A stretch of DNA of 64,000 bases from Nonlabens xiamenensis. GTDB lineage: Bacteria; Bacteroidota; Bacteroidia; Flavobacteriales; Flavobacteriaceae. Position numbers and translations under genes: made by a program. Positions 26,109 to 37,388 of the stretch are shown piece after piece. Numbering within the stretch: position 1 is the first letter of the stretch; every line of letters begins with the position of its first letter. The notes beneath the pieces were generated by a model. That model saw nothing but the letters and a program-made list of their open reading frames with translations, searched no databases and had not been told where the DNA came from. Where the stretch lies: assembly GCF_003865345.1 (NCBI RefSeq), contig NZ_RMVE01000002.1, positions 62,001 to 126,000 of the forward strand. Direction: 5' to 3'.

Positions 26109-26822
26109 TCAGTCTATTCTGTATCGATCCATATCGTTTCTTTTCCAATACCAGATCATGATAAAACCTACAATCGCACCACCTAAATGAGCGAGATGTC
26201 CCGTTCCGGGTGTGGAGGCAATCACGCCAGTAGAAGCCAACAATTCCCTTAAGATATAGAAACCAATCAAGTATTTTACTTTGATGGGAAAAGGAATAAA
26301 TAACAGGTACATTGACCTATTGGGAAACAAATACATAAAGGCGGCCATTACACCAAAAATTGCACCACTGGCTCCCACTGATGGGGTCCAATAGTCTTGC
26401 ACATTGGGGTGAATAAGTCGTTTATCGGCATAGCCCTGAGCAATAGCGCTCATGCTCCAGTCTTGTGCCAATAATTCGTTGATGGCCATCTGATATTGCA
26501 CATATTCAATTCCCGCTACCAATACAAAAGCACCTAATCCACAGGAGAGATAAAAGAATAGAAAACGATTAGATCCCATCCAGCGTTCAATCTCAGGCCC
26601 CAAAAAAAACAACCACAACATATTAAACAAAATGTGACTGATATCGTAAGCACTGTGCATAAACATATGCGTCAAGGGCTGCCAAATCCTGAAATTGGGG
26701 TTTTCAACAAACCATAAAGCCATCGTATCATATAATCCCGGCGCCAAAAAAACCGTACCCACATACATTGCTGCGTTGAGGATAAGAAGGTTTTTCACCA
26801 TGGGGGAAATCTGAATATTCAT
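26109..26822 (-). CDS. Rhomboid family intramembrane serine protease (first copy)
   Basis: 237 residues, six membrane helices. HMFMHSAYDISHILFNMLWLFFLGPEIE holds the conserved His/Asn, the catalytic Ser is in VGASGAIFGVMAAF and the catalytic His in GHLAHLGGAIVGF. It directly follows mutL (26823), and the second rhomboid follows with a 1-bp gap, forming a mutL-rhomboid-rhomboid operon. Between helices 2 and 3 there is an extended loop (AINELLAQDWSMSAIAQGYADKR...). Substrates unknown. Confidence 0.93.
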   Translation of the reverse strand: MNIQISPMVKNLLILNAAMYVGTVFLAPGLYDTMALWFVENPNFRIWQPLTHMFMHSAYDISHILFNMLWLFFLGPEIERWMGSNRFLFFYLSCGLGAFVLVAGIEYVQYQMAINELLAQDWSMSAIAQGYADKRLIHPNVQDYWTPSVGASGAIFGVMAAFMYLFPNRSMYLLFIPFPIKVKYLIGFYILRELLASTGVIASTPGTGHLAHLGGAIVGFIMIWYWKRNDMDRYRID

Positions 26823-28661
26823 TTAATCAAATTTTGAGTTGAGTTGGTCCCCAGAGAGTTTTATAAAAATCTTTTTGCCGGCCGCGGTTAGCGTGGGTTC
26901 CTTGCAAGCAAAAAGCTCGTCCACCATATGATGCATAGCCTCTCCGCTAAGTTGTTCACCCGTCTTTATACTCATACCACTGGCGATGGATTGAGCGAGA
27001 CTATCTACACTGGAGTATCGCTGCTCTGGCAATTGCTGTTGTTCATTGGAAACGATTGCATCAATCACCTGAGGCACATCCTTTTCCTTGAGTTCAAGGG
27101 GAAGCCCTTCCATCTCCACCACATTATGTTCCAGGCTTTTGAATAAAAAACCTGTATGTTCAAGATCGGCTTGCAAGTGCTTGAGAATCTCCACCTCTTC
27201 TTGAGGAAGGTTTAACTTAATGGGAAATAGCAACTGCTGGCTTACTCCGTTTTGAACTGTTAGTTGGCGCAGTAGTTTTTCATATAAGATTCGTTCATGT
27301 GCACGTTGCTGATTGATGACCAACAAGCCGCTTTGTAAGGCGCTAATGATAAACTTCCGCTGAAGTTGAAAGATATGCCGCTGTTCTCCTTCTTGTTGAT
27401 CAAATAACTCTCCGGTACGTCCATCTCTATCGGTTTCATCGGTGAGTCTACTTGTATCAGGTTCCAGATCCGTATATAAAGCCTCCCATGGTTGTGGATT
27501 AGTTGAGCTAAAATTCTTCGCTCGGGAACCTGATCCGGGCTTTGGAGAGGTTTCTTGAAACGGATTAAAATCTGGATCTACTTCTATTTTTGGTACTGCT
27601 GCGATGCCTCTTTTGGCCAGATCATAAGGCACATCATATTGTTGTTCTTGATTAAAATCAATGGAATTGACGCTGAATTGGCCTAGCGCATGCTTAACCG
27701 TTGCCCTCAGAATTGCATACAAACTGTGCTCATCGTCAAATTTGACTTCGGTTTTGGTGGGGTGAATATTAATATCTACAGTATCCGGCGGAACCTCAAA
27801 ATAGAGAAAGTAAGATGGATTGGCCTTATCCTTCAAGAGCCCCTCAAATGCGCTGGAAACAGCATGATGCAAATAGTTGTGCTTGATAAAACGACCGTTA
27901 ACAAAAAAATATTGGAGTCCGCGAGTCTTTCTGGCAAATTCAGGTTTTCCGATAAAACCTTTGATATTCATCAGTTCCGTCTCTTCTTCTACCGGCACCA
28001 ACTTCTCATTGGTTTTGGCACCCATGATAGCAACGATACGTTGTCGGTGATTCCCGGGTTGTAACGTAAAAAGTGGAGTGTCGTTGTGTGTAAAACTCAT
28101 CGATACATCTGGATGTACCATGGCGACCCGGTGAAATTCATCAGTTATATTGCGCAGTTCCACTTGATCCGATTTCAGAAATTTTCTTCTGGCGGGAATA
28201 TTGTAGAATAAATTGCGCACACTTACCATCGTCCCTTTAGAGGTTACTACCGGTTCCTGACGCAGCACTTTACTCCCTTCAATTTCCAGCTCGCTCCCTA
28301 AATCATCTTCTTCACGTTTGGATTTGACGCTGACCTGGGCAACCGCAGCTACTGAGGCAAGCGCTTCTCCTCTAAAACCTTTGGTATGGAGGTTGAAAAG
28401 ATCATCTGCAGAAGAAATTTTGGAAGTAGCATGTCTTTCAAAAGACATTCTTAAATCGGTGGAACTCATACCATTTCCATTATCGATAACCTGCACCAGC
28501 GTCTTTCCGGCATCCCTTACCACTAATTGGATTTGGGTAGCACCTGCATCAATGGAATTTTCAAGAAGTTCTTTAACCACACTGGCCGGACGCTGCACAA
28601 CTTCGCCTGCAGCAATCTGGTTGGCCACATGATCAGGTAAGAGTTTTATAACATCTGACAT
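26823..28661 (-). CDS. mutL: DNA mismatch repair protein MutL
   Basis: 612 residues. N-terminal GHKL ATPase: LPDHVANQIAAGEVVQRPASVVKELLENSIDAGA, VIDNGNGM, RHATSKI, TKGFRGEALASVAAV. The C-terminal dimerisation domain is present. The metal-binding endonuclease motif, DQHAxxExxxxE in nicking MutLs, reads NQQRAHERILYE at residues 450-461 (D to N, H to Q), and the C-terminal CPHGRP-type motif is reduced to FACKEPT. It is therefore uncertain whether this MutL nicks DNA. A 93-residue membrane protein gene lies 8 bp upstream. Confidence 0.95.
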   Translation of the reverse strand: MSDVIKLLPDHVANQIAAGEVVQRPASVVKELLENSIDAGATQIQLVVRDAGKTLVQVIDNGNGMSSTDLRMSFERHATSKISSADDLFNLHTKGFRGEALASVAAVAQVSVKSKREEDDLGSELEIEGSKVLRQEPVVTSKGTMVSVRNLFYNIPARRKFLKSDQVELRNITDEFHRVAMVHPDVSMSFTHNDTPLFTLQPGNHRQRIVAIMGAKTNEKLVPVEEETELMNIKGFIGKPEFARKTRGLQYFFVNGRFIKHNYLHHAVSSAFEGLLKDKANPSYFLYFEVPPDTVDINIHPTKTEVKFDDEHSLYAILRATVKHALGQFSVNSIDFNQEQQYDVPYDLAKRGIAAVPKIEVDPDFNPFQETSPKPGSGSRAKNFSSTNPQPWEALYTDLEPDTSRLTDETDRDGRTGELFDQQEGEQRHIFQLQRKFIISALQSGLLVINQQRAHERILYEKLLRQLTVQNGVSQQLLFPIKLNLPQEEVEILKHLQADLEHTGFLFKSLEHNVVEMEGLPLELKEKDVPQVIDAIVSNEQQQLPEQRYSSVDSLAQSIASGMSIKTGEQLSGEAMHHMVDELFACKEPTLTAAGKKIFIKLSGDQLNSKFD

Positions 28662-28669
28662 GAAGTCAA

Positions 28670-28951
28670 TTAGAATCTAAAAATACTTAAATCAAAGTCT
28701 ATCAACCAGAGGAACACAAGCACCAGAATGGCGATAATAATATAAATACGCTTTTTGACCACGGCATCACTTCCTTGTTTAAGGTCATTCATGGCGTTGT
28801 TGAATTTACCTTTCAGTCCAACCGTACTGACCGTGGTCCTATGGTCATCAAATTTGTGTTTGATTTGAAAGGGCTTATCGCCAGTCTCATTGTTATAATA
28901 ACGAGGCTGGTAATCGTATTTCTTGTTTTTCCTGCGGCTTAAAATCCCCAT
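28670..28951 (-). CDS. Small C-terminally anchored membrane protein upstream of mutL
   Basis: 93 residues. Basic, Tyr-rich N-terminus (RRKNKKYDYQPRYYNNE), a central FQIKHKFDDHRTT segment, and a single C-terminal membrane helix (IYIIIAILVLVFLWLIDFDL). Similar small proteins next to mutL in Flavobacteriaceae have, as I recall, sometimes been labelled riboflavin synthase subunit beta; nothing in this sequence supports that. Stop is 8 bp before the mutL start, so it leads the operon. Function unknown. Confidence 0.75.
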   Translation of the reverse strand: MGILSRRKNKKYDYQPRYYNNETGDKPFQIKHKFDDHRTTVSTVGLKGKFNNAMNDLKQGSDAVVKKRIYIIIAILVLVFLWLIDFDLSIFRF

Positions 28952-29235
28952 AATATCTGGTCTTCTACAAAGTTAAAAAATCCTTTTCCAACTAGATGCA
29001 AAGATTATACCTAGATTAACAAAGTTGTCAACGCAGCTCAATTACTGGTGGTTACTATTTGAATGTTTCACATAAAAATGCCAATCAAAAGAAACTTTAT
29101 CATATCAAACTCCACCTATAGAAGTTTATAACTTATTGATTTTCAATAGGGCTTAGAAAAACTCAGACGGGCAAGATGAATGGTATATGAACCTATTGGA
29201 TCACCTCTTGATTTTTACGCTGAAGACCAATAAGA

Positions 29236-30933
<1,698 letters not shown>

Positions 30934-30992
30934 TTAACGCTACCCAGCCGGCAATAGTCATTTTTTTGTGAAGTCGAACAATTTTGTGACTT

Positions 30993-32447
30993 ATGATTGA
31001 TGTGTTTCCGCTTTCGCGAAAGCGTACCTACCACAACTTGATCATCTATTTGATCTCATTGCTAACGCTGACCTTGGTATCTTGTGGAAAGGACCAGTCA
31101 GATGTCACCCATATCTCAGGAAAGATCATCAACTCCAAGGCAAAAACTGTGGTCTTCCGTGATTTTCAGGAGCTTAACGACACCATTCAAGTAGATTCTA
31201 CCGGACATTTTAAACTGCAGTTAAACAAAATTAAACCAGGCCTTTACACTTTCCTTCATTCGGGAGAATATCAGTCAATCTACCTTGAACCAGGCGATAG
31301 TATAATGATGAGGTTCAACACCAAAGCTTTTGACGAATCACTGGCTTTTACCGGATCACATTCCCAAGAAAACAACTATATGATCAACCTGTTTATCGAG
31401 ATGGAACAGGACAATAAATTCATACGGTCGCAGTATTACAAGGAGCCATCGCAGTTCAAAAAAACGATGGACAGCCTGACCAACAGAAGGATCAATAAAT
31501 TAGACAAGACGGCAACGGACAAGAATTTTGAAGAAACATTTTACCAGGCCCTGGAGAAAGCCATACATCTTAACGCTTATTCTCACCTGGAACGTTACCC
31601 GTACAGTCACTACGGTAAACGGAACATCTTACAGAGTGAATCGCTTCCAACGGCCTTTTTTGCTCACAGGGAACAAGTCAACCTCAAAGACCCATACATG
31701 TTGAACAACTATGCCTATCGACCTTATGTGCAATCGCTGGTGGCCAATATTGCCCTGGTCAATTGCGCCAAAAAACAAGGCAATGGTCAATTGGTCGATC
31801 GCAACGGGTATGAATACAGACATGAAAAGCTCAATGTAATTGATAGTCTATTTAATTCACAGGAATTTAAACAGCAATTTGCCAGCGCTGAAGTGCGCAA
31901 TTTTATCCGAAACAGCAAAAATGCCACAGAGGTCAATCAGCTGGTAAGCCAATTTGTAAGCATGTCGACCTCAGACAGTCTGAATCGCAATATTACCAGT
32001 ATGGCTGCGACCTATGTCAATCTAAATCCTGGCAATAAATTACCTGACTTTAAATTATTGAATACCAGCCGGGACACCACACAAATTTCTGATCAGATCG
32101 AAAAATTAAGTGTGTTATTCTACTGGTCCAACAAGGATGAATCTTACGCACTACGAGTACATAATAAAGTGCGGGACTTGAGGGGAAAATATCCTGAAAT
32201 CGAATTTATTGGTATTAATCTGGATGATCCCAAAAATACCTTATGGCAGGATGCCAACGATCGTTTTAAATTCAATCCCAACCACGAATTTCAAATTCTA
32301 AACACTGAGTCCATCATCTCTCAATTGGCTTTGCGCAACAACAATCGCAGTATGGTGGTGAGACCGGGATTGATCATCGTGGATCCCAGCATCAATCTGT
32401 TTCATTATAAAATTGAAACCACTTTATTAGGATATCTCAGTCTATAA
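30993..32447 (+). CDS. Lipoprotein with C-terminal thioredoxin-like fold (TlpA-like), no CxxC
   Basis: 484 residues. Lipoprotein signal LIIYLISLLTLTLVSC after a short N-terminal extension encoded by the palindrome at 31009 (PLSRKRTY); the first 12 residues may be dispensable, although no other ATG is in reach. Domain 1 (about 40-130) resembles the DUF4369 beta domain (ISGKIINSKAKTVVFRDFQ, LEPGDSIMM). After a helical region, a thioredoxin-like domain starts at PGNKLPDFKLLNTS, but the usual CxxC is replaced by FYWSNKDES, so it should be redox-inactive. Common architecture in Bacteroidota surface proteins; role unknown. Confidence 0.82.
   Translation: MIDVFPLSRKRTYHNLIIYLISLLTLTLVSCGKDQSDVTHISGKIINSKAKTVVFRDFQELNDTIQVDSTGHFKLQLNKIKPGLYTFLHSGEYQSIYLEPGDSIMMRFNTKAFDESLAFTGSHSQENNYMINLFIEMEQDNKFIRSQYYKEPSQFKKTMDSLTNRRINKLDKTATDKNFEETFYQALEKAIHLNAYSHLERYPYSHYGKRNILQSESLPTAFFAHREQVNLKDPYMLNNYAYRPYVQSLVANIALVNCAKKQGNGQLVDRNGYEYRHEKLNVIDSLFNSQEFKQQFASAEVRNFIRNSKNATEVNQLVSQFVSMSTSDSLNRNITSMAATYVNLNPGNKLPDFKLLNTSRDTTQISDQIEKLSVLFYWSNKDESYALRVHNKVRDLRGKYPEIEFIGINLDDPKNTLWQDANDRFKFNPNHEFQILNTESIISQLALRNNNRSMVVRPGLIIVDPSINLFHYKIETTLLGYLSL
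31009..31024. repeat. Dispersed palindrome copy 6 (16 bp, at the 5' end of a gene)
   Basis: CGCTTTCGCGAAAGCG, read in frame as LSRKR just before the lipoprotein signal of the TlpA-like gene, where it supplies the positive n-region. Confidence 0.9.
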
Positions 32448-32502
32448 AAAAAACTTCAGTATTATTTTTCCATCCTTAAGAGGAGAATAAATAACACTGA
32501 AG
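32446..32502 (-). terminator. Probable terminator of the transaldolase-like gene
   Basis: On the minus strand CTTCAGT pairs with ACTGAAG over a long loop with partial further pairing, followed by seven T. Lies between the convergent lipoprotein and aldolase genes. Confidence 0.5.
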
Positions 32503-32531
32503 GATTCATCACATTGAGTTACCAGGTTCCC

Positions 32532-33188
32532 CTAGCTGTTCCCTTTCTTGTAGTCTGCCAAAAACTTGGCCAGCCCTATATCTGTCAACGGGTGTTTAAG
32601 CAAACCATCTATTGAAGACAATGGTCCTGTCATGACATCTGCGCCCAATTTTGCACATTCGATTACATGCATGGTGTGCCTCACTGAAGCGGCCAGAATT
32701 TCAGTCTCAAAACCGTAATTATCATAGATCATTCTGATCTCGGCGATCAGGTTTAATCCGTCGGTACTGATATCATCTAATCTACCTATAAATGGTGAAA
32801 CATAAGTAGCTCCGGCCTTGGCTGCTAGCAGTGCCTGACCTGGACTAAAGACCAATGTCACGTTGGTTTTAACACCCTTATCACTGAAATATTTACATGC
32901 TTTTACACCATCCTTAATCATAGGTAGTTTGACCACGATTTGGTCATTAAGTGCTGCAAGAGCCTCACCTTCCTTGACCATACCTTCAAAATCGGTAGAA
33001 ATCACCTCGGCACTGACATGACCATCGACCAAGTCACATATTTTTTTGTAATGATCAATAATATTTTGCTCGCCTGTGATGCCTTCTTTGGCCATAAGCG
33101 ATGGATTGGTAGTTACACCATCCAGAACTCCCATATCCTGGGCTTCTGCGATTTGATCCAAATTTGCGGTATCAATAAAAAATTTCAT
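32532..33188 (-). CDS. fsa: Small transaldolase / fructose-6-phosphate aldolase (TalC/MipB/Fsa family)
   Basis: 218 residues, the short decameric subfamily of class I aldolases. [26 protein letters not shown], the Schiff-base Lys at residue 87 in [44 protein letters not shown] and [23 protein letters not shown] are all typical. It either transfers dihydroxyacetone in the pentose phosphate pathway or cleaves fructose 6-phosphate; the family cannot be split safely by eye. A probable hairpin terminator follows. Confidence 0.93.
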   Translation of the reverse strand: MKFFIDTANLDQIAEAQDMGVLDGVTTNPSLMAKEGITGEQNIIDHYKKICDLVDGHVSAEVISTDFEGMVKEGEALAALNDQIVVKLPMIKDGVKACKYFSDKGVKTNVTLVFSPGQALLAAKAGATYVSPFIGRLDDISTDGLNLIAEIRMIYDNYGFETEILAASVRHTMHVIECAKLGADVMTGPLSSIDGLLKHPLTDIGLAKFLADYKKGNS

Positions 33189-33350
33189 GGGGTTATAAGT
33201 TTTGAACTATTGGAAAAATAGACTACAAAAATCCAACATAGCGGAGAATATCAACTATTTTTAACCTTCAAGATATGATAACTTTTTAACAGGCAGCAAA
33301 TTTCCCTTATCTACCTGGTATCTGGTTCATTTCAACAATCATAATTTGTC

Positions 33351-33920
33351 ATGAGATCGTACCTTGTCGCCACAAACCCCTTTAAAACTATGGAAATTAC
33401 TTGGTCGCATTTTACGGAAAAGATTGAGCTTCTCCCAGAAGTCGCTATCGGAACGCTGATAGTGTACATTGCCATTATCGCCTATACCCGTATTTTTGGC
33501 TTAAAGAGCCTGAGCAAAATGACTGGCTTTGACTTTCTCAACACAGTGGCCATTGGAAATCTACTGGCCATGAGCGCAGCAACGAGTTCGCCTTCCCTAT
33601 TTGTGGGAGCTATTTTAATCGGACTCTTATACCTTATCAACTATTTGGTGTCGGTGATAATGGTGAAAAGTCAGTCAGCACAACAATTATTAGACAACTC
33701 CCCTATTTTATTGATGAAAGATGGCAACTTGCTGGAAGACAATATCAAAAAATCCAAGATTACTATGGATGAGTTGAGGGGGAAATTGCGAGAGGCTAAT
33801 GTGATACAACTCAGCGAGGTAAAAGCCGTGGTATTTGAAACGACTGGCGATATAAGCGTTTTACATACCGACCAACCCAAAGAATTGGATTCATTTATCA
33901 TGAAAGACGTAAAAGAATAG
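33351..33920 (+). CDS. DUF421 (YetF-like) membrane protein
   Basis: 189 residues from the ATG at 33351; the ATG at 33390 (MEITW) is an equally good start. Three membrane helices (VAIGTLIVYIAIIAYTRIF, FLNTVAIGNLLAMSAAT, FVGAILIGLLYLINYLV) followed by the DUF421 cytoplasmic domain with SPILLMKDGNLLEDNIKKSKITMDEL, LREANVIQLSEVKAVVFETTGDISVL. YetF-type proteins have been studied in Bacillus spores; the function here is unknown. Stop is 3 bp before the antiporter start: operon. Confidence 0.9.
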   Translation: MRSYLVATNPFKTMEITWSHFTEKIELLPEVAIGTLIVYIAIIAYTRIFGLKSLSKMTGFDFLNTVAIGNLLAMSAATSSPSLFVGAILIGLLYLINYLVSVIMVKSQSAQQLLDNSPILLMKDGNLLEDNIKKSKITMDELRGKLREANVIQLSEVKAVVFETTGDISVLHTDQPKELDSFIMKDVKE

Positions 33921-33923
33921 TTA

Positions 33924-34874
33924 ATGAGTTTACTTTATCTGATTTTAGGATTGGTTTTTTTAGTAGTCGGTGGTGAATTTTTGGTACGTTCATCAGTGGG
34001 ACTGTCGTTAAAACTTCATTTATCGAGGATGATCATTGGACTGACCGTAGTTTCTTTCGCCACGAGCGCACCTGAACTCATTGTTAGTATAAATGCGGCC
34101 TTGGATGGGTCTTCTGGTATTGCGTTAGGTAATGTTATCGGATCAAATATTGCAAATATAGCCTTGGTATTGGGGGTGACGGCCTTGATGGCTCCGTTGA
34201 TGATTGACAAAGATTTCTTCAAGTTCAATTGGCCCTGGATGATGCTGTTTTCTTTTGCGCTCTTAGGTATACTATATTATGGTAAGAATATTGAACGGTG
34301 GGAAGGCGTGATCCTGCTTGTATTATTAGTTGTATTCCTGGTATTGCTGATCAGAAGAGCCAGAAACCGTCCAGAGGCGGTTAGTATGGATGAAGAATTG
34401 AACGAATCCAAATGGTGGAAAATCATTATGTACCTGATCTTGGGTGGAGCCGCATTGTGGATAGGTTCAGAATTATTGGTAACAGGTGCAGTGGATATCG
34501 CAACCAGTCTATCCATTCCAGAAAGTATTATTGCAGTATCTATGGTTGCTGTAGGGACTTCCATACCTGAACTGGCGGCTTCAATTATTGCAGCTTTGAA
34601 AAAGGAAAAGGCAATTTCTTTGGGGAACCTGATAGGCTCCAATATATTTAATATTGGGTCAGTATTGGGTATCACTGCGTTGCTTCAACCTATACAAATG
34701 GATGTAAGCAATGAGGCGCTGCTCAATAATGATATATGGTGGATGTTGGGTTTTTCTGCCATTCTACTACCCTTGGCGTTTTTTCCCAAACGCTATGAAT
34801 TAAACAGATTGAAAGGGGCATTTTTACTGGCTGGGTATGTTTTTTTCATTTACATCATCTTTCAGACCCTGTAA
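33924..34874 (+). CDS. Calcium/sodium antiporter, CaCA family (YrbG-like)
   Basis: 316 residues, ten membrane helices in two inverted repeats. Alpha-1: VVSFATSAPELIVSINAAL with GLALGNVIGSN-like GIALGNVIGSNIANIALVLG; alpha-2: VAVGTSIPELAASIIAAL and ISLGNLIGSNIFNIGSVLG. The paired acidic residues in these repeats bind Ca2+/Na+. Expected in the inner membrane. Cotranscribed with the DUF421 gene. Confidence 0.95.
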   Translation: MSLLYLILGLVFLVVGGEFLVRSSVGLSLKLHLSRMIIGLTVVSFATSAPELIVSINAALDGSSGIALGNVIGSNIANIALVLGVTALMAPLMIDKDFFKFNWPWMMLFSFALLGILYYGKNIERWEGVILLVLLVVFLVLLIRRARNRPEAVSMDEELNESKWWKIIMYLILGGAALWIGSELLVTGAVDIATSLSIPESIIAVSMVAVGTSIPELAASIIAALKKEKAISLGNLIGSNIFNIGSVLGITALLQPIQMDVSNEALLNNDIWWMLGFSAILLPLAFFPKRYELNRLKGAFLLAGYVFFIYIIFQTL

Positions 34875-34929
34875 TTTTTAGGGGTTATCCACAAATAAGA
34901 TGATCTTGTTCATATTTTACCATCAAAAA

Positions 34930-34962
34930 TTGGGGGTAGTTTCTATCTTTCGTTTACTTTTG
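34930..34962 (+). promoter_or_regulatory. Probable glnN promoter
   Basis: TTG at 34930-34932, 22-bp spacer, then TACTTTTG at 34955-34962 (perfect TAnnTTTG). ATG follows 31 bp later. Confidence 0.5.
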
Positions 34963-34993
34963 TGCCTTCATACAACTAAATCATACTATTACG

Positions 34994-37180
34994 ATGTCCA
35001 CACTTAGATTTCAAGCATTAAAGGAAACGCTCAACCGAAAGGAAGTTGCTGTAGAAGAGCCGGCAAGGCGCAGCGAAATTTTTGGTAAGCATGTTTTTAA
35101 CAACCAGTCCATGCGCCAGCACCTGAACAAGGAGGCTTATAAAAGCGTACAGGATGCCATTGTCAATGGCAGCAAGATCGATCGTGATATTGCAGACCAC
35201 ATTTCAACAGGGATGAAAGAATGGGCCATCCAAAATGGCGCCACGCACTATACCCACTGGTTCCAACCGCTAACTGGCGCAACTGCCGAAAAGCACGATG
35301 CATTTTTTGAACTTGAAATGGATGGTGAAGTATTGGAAAAATTTGGTGGCGGACAGCTCGTACAACAAGAACCAGATGCCTCCTCCTTTCCTAATGGTGG
35401 AATAAGAAACACCTTTGAAGCTCGTGGGTACACCGCTTGGGATCCTACGTCTCCAGCATTTATCATGGGAACCACATTATGTATTCCTACAGTATTTGTC
35501 GCCTATACCGGTGAGGCACTGGATTATAAAACTCCGCTTCTGCGCTCATTACAAGCAGTGGATCAGGCTGCAACAGCCGTATGCAAATACTTTGATAAAA
35601 ATGTTTCCAAGGTCAATGCAACGTTGGGTTGGGAGCAGGAATATTTCTTAATCGACAAAGCACTAGCCGAATCTCGTCCAGATCTACAATTGGCTGGACG
35701 TACTTTGTTAGGTCACGCTTCCGCGAAAGGACAACAATTAGACGATCACTATTTTGGATCGATCCCAACACGTGTAATGAATTTTATGCGCGACATGGAA
35801 ACCGAGTGTATGTTACTAGGTATTCCTGTAAAAACTAGACACAACGAGGTGGCTCCCAACCAATTTGAACTGGCTCCAATTTTTGAGGAAGCCAATTTGG
35901 CCGTAGACCATAACTCCTTATTGATGGATGTGATGAGAAAAGTGGCCAGTAGACATCAATTTAAGGTGTTATTCCATGAAAAGCCATTTGCAGGAGTGAA
36001 TGGTTCAGGAAAACACAACAACTGGTCCTTGTCTACCAATACAGGTGTAAACTTGTTGTCTCCAGGTAGTACACCGATGAAAAACCTTCAATTCCTGACC
36101 TTCTTTGTCAATACGATCAAAGCCGTATATGACCATGAGGAATTGATCAGAGCAGCTATTGCCAGTGCATCCAACGATCACAGGTTGGGAGCCAATGAAG
36201 CTCCTCCAGCCATAATTTCTGTATTCATCGGATCGCAGCTAACCGCCGTATTGGACGAGTTGGAAAAAGTGACGGATGGAAAGTTATCTCCACAAGAGAA
36301 AACAGATCTTAAACTTAACGTAGTTGGAAAAATCCCAGAAGTAATTCTGGATAACACTGACCGTAACCGTACCTCACCATTTGCTTTTACTGGTAACAAG
36401 TTTGAATTACGAGCCGTTGGTTCTACCGCAAACTGTGCCAATCCTATGACTGTTTTAAATGCGGTTGTAGCCCAGCAATTGATCGACTTTAAAACTGAGG
36501 TGGACGCTTTGGTAAAAGACAAGAAACTCAAGAAGGATGAAGCCATCTTCAATGTATTGCGTGAATACATCAAAAAATCCAAGAAAATCAGATTCGAAGG
36601 TGATGGTTACGGCGAGGCTTGGGAAAAAGAAGCCAAGAAAAGAGGCTTAAGTAACAACAAGACTACGCCAACAGCACTGAAAGCTAAGGTTTCCAAAAAA
36701 TCCATCAAACTTTTTGAAGACCTTAATATTATGAGCAAGGTCGAATCTGAAGCCAGATATGAAATTGAGGTAGAAGAATACGCCATGCGTATCCAGATCG
36801 AAGGGAGATTGCTAGGAGATATCGCGCGTAATCACGTGATACCAACAGCCATTAAGTACCAAAACACTTTGATCAGAAATGTAAGAGGGCTCAAAGAAAT
36901 CTATGAAAAAGATTTCAAAAAGGTGGCCAAGGAACAAATGCTGTTAATCGAAGAGATTTCTGAGCATATCGAAAAAATCAATAAAGGCATCACCGACATG
37001 ACCGAGGCACGTAAAAAAGCCAACAATGCCAAAGATGCTGAAAAGACTGCAGATCTCTATTGTGACGAGGTGAAACCTTATTTTGACGATATCCGTTACC
37101 ACTGTGATAAATTGGAGCTTCTTGTAGATGACGAGATCTGGCCATTGACCAAATACCGTGAACTACTTTTTACTAGATAA
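34994..37180 (+). CDS. glnN: Glutamine synthetase type III
   Basis: 728 residues, the normal length for GSIII. ATP-dependent amidation of glutamate to glutamine in the cytoplasm. The GSIII-specific N-terminal domain (FGKHVFNNQSMRQHL), FFELEMDG, LGWEQEYFLIDK with catalytic Glu, RHNEVAPNQFELAPIFEEANLAVDHN, HEKPFAGVNGSGKHNNWSLST, and the signature SNDHRLGANEAPPAIISVFIG are all intact. No type I GS is visible nearby. The gene has its own promoter and a strong terminator. A decayed palindrome remnant (CGCTTCCGCGAAAG) is read in frame as ASAK near residue 244. Confidence 0.97.
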   Translation: MSTLRFQALKETLNRKEVAVEEPARRSEIFGKHVFNNQSMRQHLNKEAYKSVQDAIVNGSKIDRDIADHISTGMKEWAIQNGATHYTHWFQPLTGATAEKHDAFFELEMDGEVLEKFGGGQLVQQEPDASSFPNGGIRNTFEARGYTAWDPTSPAFIMGTTLCIPTVFVAYTGEALDYKTPLLRSLQAVDQAATAVCKYFDKNVSKVNATLGWEQEYFLIDKALAESRPDLQLAGRTLLGHASAKGQQLDDHYFGSIPTRVMNFMRDMETECMLLGIPVKTRHNEVAPNQFELAPIFEEANLAVDHNSLLMDVMRKVASRHQFKVLFHEKPFAGVNGSGKHNNWSLSTNTGVNLLSPGSTPMKNLQFLTFFVNTIKAVYDHEELIRAAIASASNDHRLGANEAPPAIISVFIGSQLTAVLDELEKVTDGKLSPQEKTDLKLNVVGKIPEVILDNTDRNRTSPFAFTGNKFELRAVGSTANCANPMTVLNAVVAQQLIDFKTEVDALVKDKKLKKDEAIFNVLREYIKKSKKIRFEGDGYGEAWEKEAKKRGLSNNKTTPTALKAKVSKKSIKLFEDLNIMSKVESEARYEIEVEEYAMRIQIEGRLLGDIARNHVIPTAIKYQNTLIRNVRGLKEIYEKDFKKVAKEQMLLIEEISEHIEKINKGITDMTEARKKANNAKDAEKTADLYCDEVKPYFDDIRYHCDKLELLVDDEIWPLTKYRELLFTR

Positions 37181-37201
37181 TCTGTGAACAACGTTTTTTG
37201 G

Positions 37202-37237
37202 AAAAAGCCTTGAAATTTGAATTTCAAGGCTTTTTTT
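37202..37237 (+). terminator. Intrinsic terminator after glnN
   Basis: AGCCTTGAAAT pairs with ATTTCAAGGCT around a TTGA loop, followed by a T-run; flanking A- and T-runs extend the stem. Confidence 0.9.
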
Positions 37238-37388
37238 ATGTATTCAATTTGTTTATTGAAAGGCCTGTCATGTGCTTGGAAAACCTAAATCATTGTGAAC
37301 AGTGTGCCCAACACAGCAAAAAATCAATACTTTTAACCATAGATTGGTTAACATCAGTAATTTTTTGTTTACGAGTTAACTAAGTCTC

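Noticed and set aside
36178-36582. 134-codon antisense frame inside glnN
   Set aside because: The plus-strand GSIII motifs are intact throughout, and the antisense translation is Ser-rich without recognisable structure.
37198-37383. 61-codon plus-strand frame after glnN
   Set aside because: It begins inside the glnN terminator hairpin and has no signal, motif or promoter; most likely chance.
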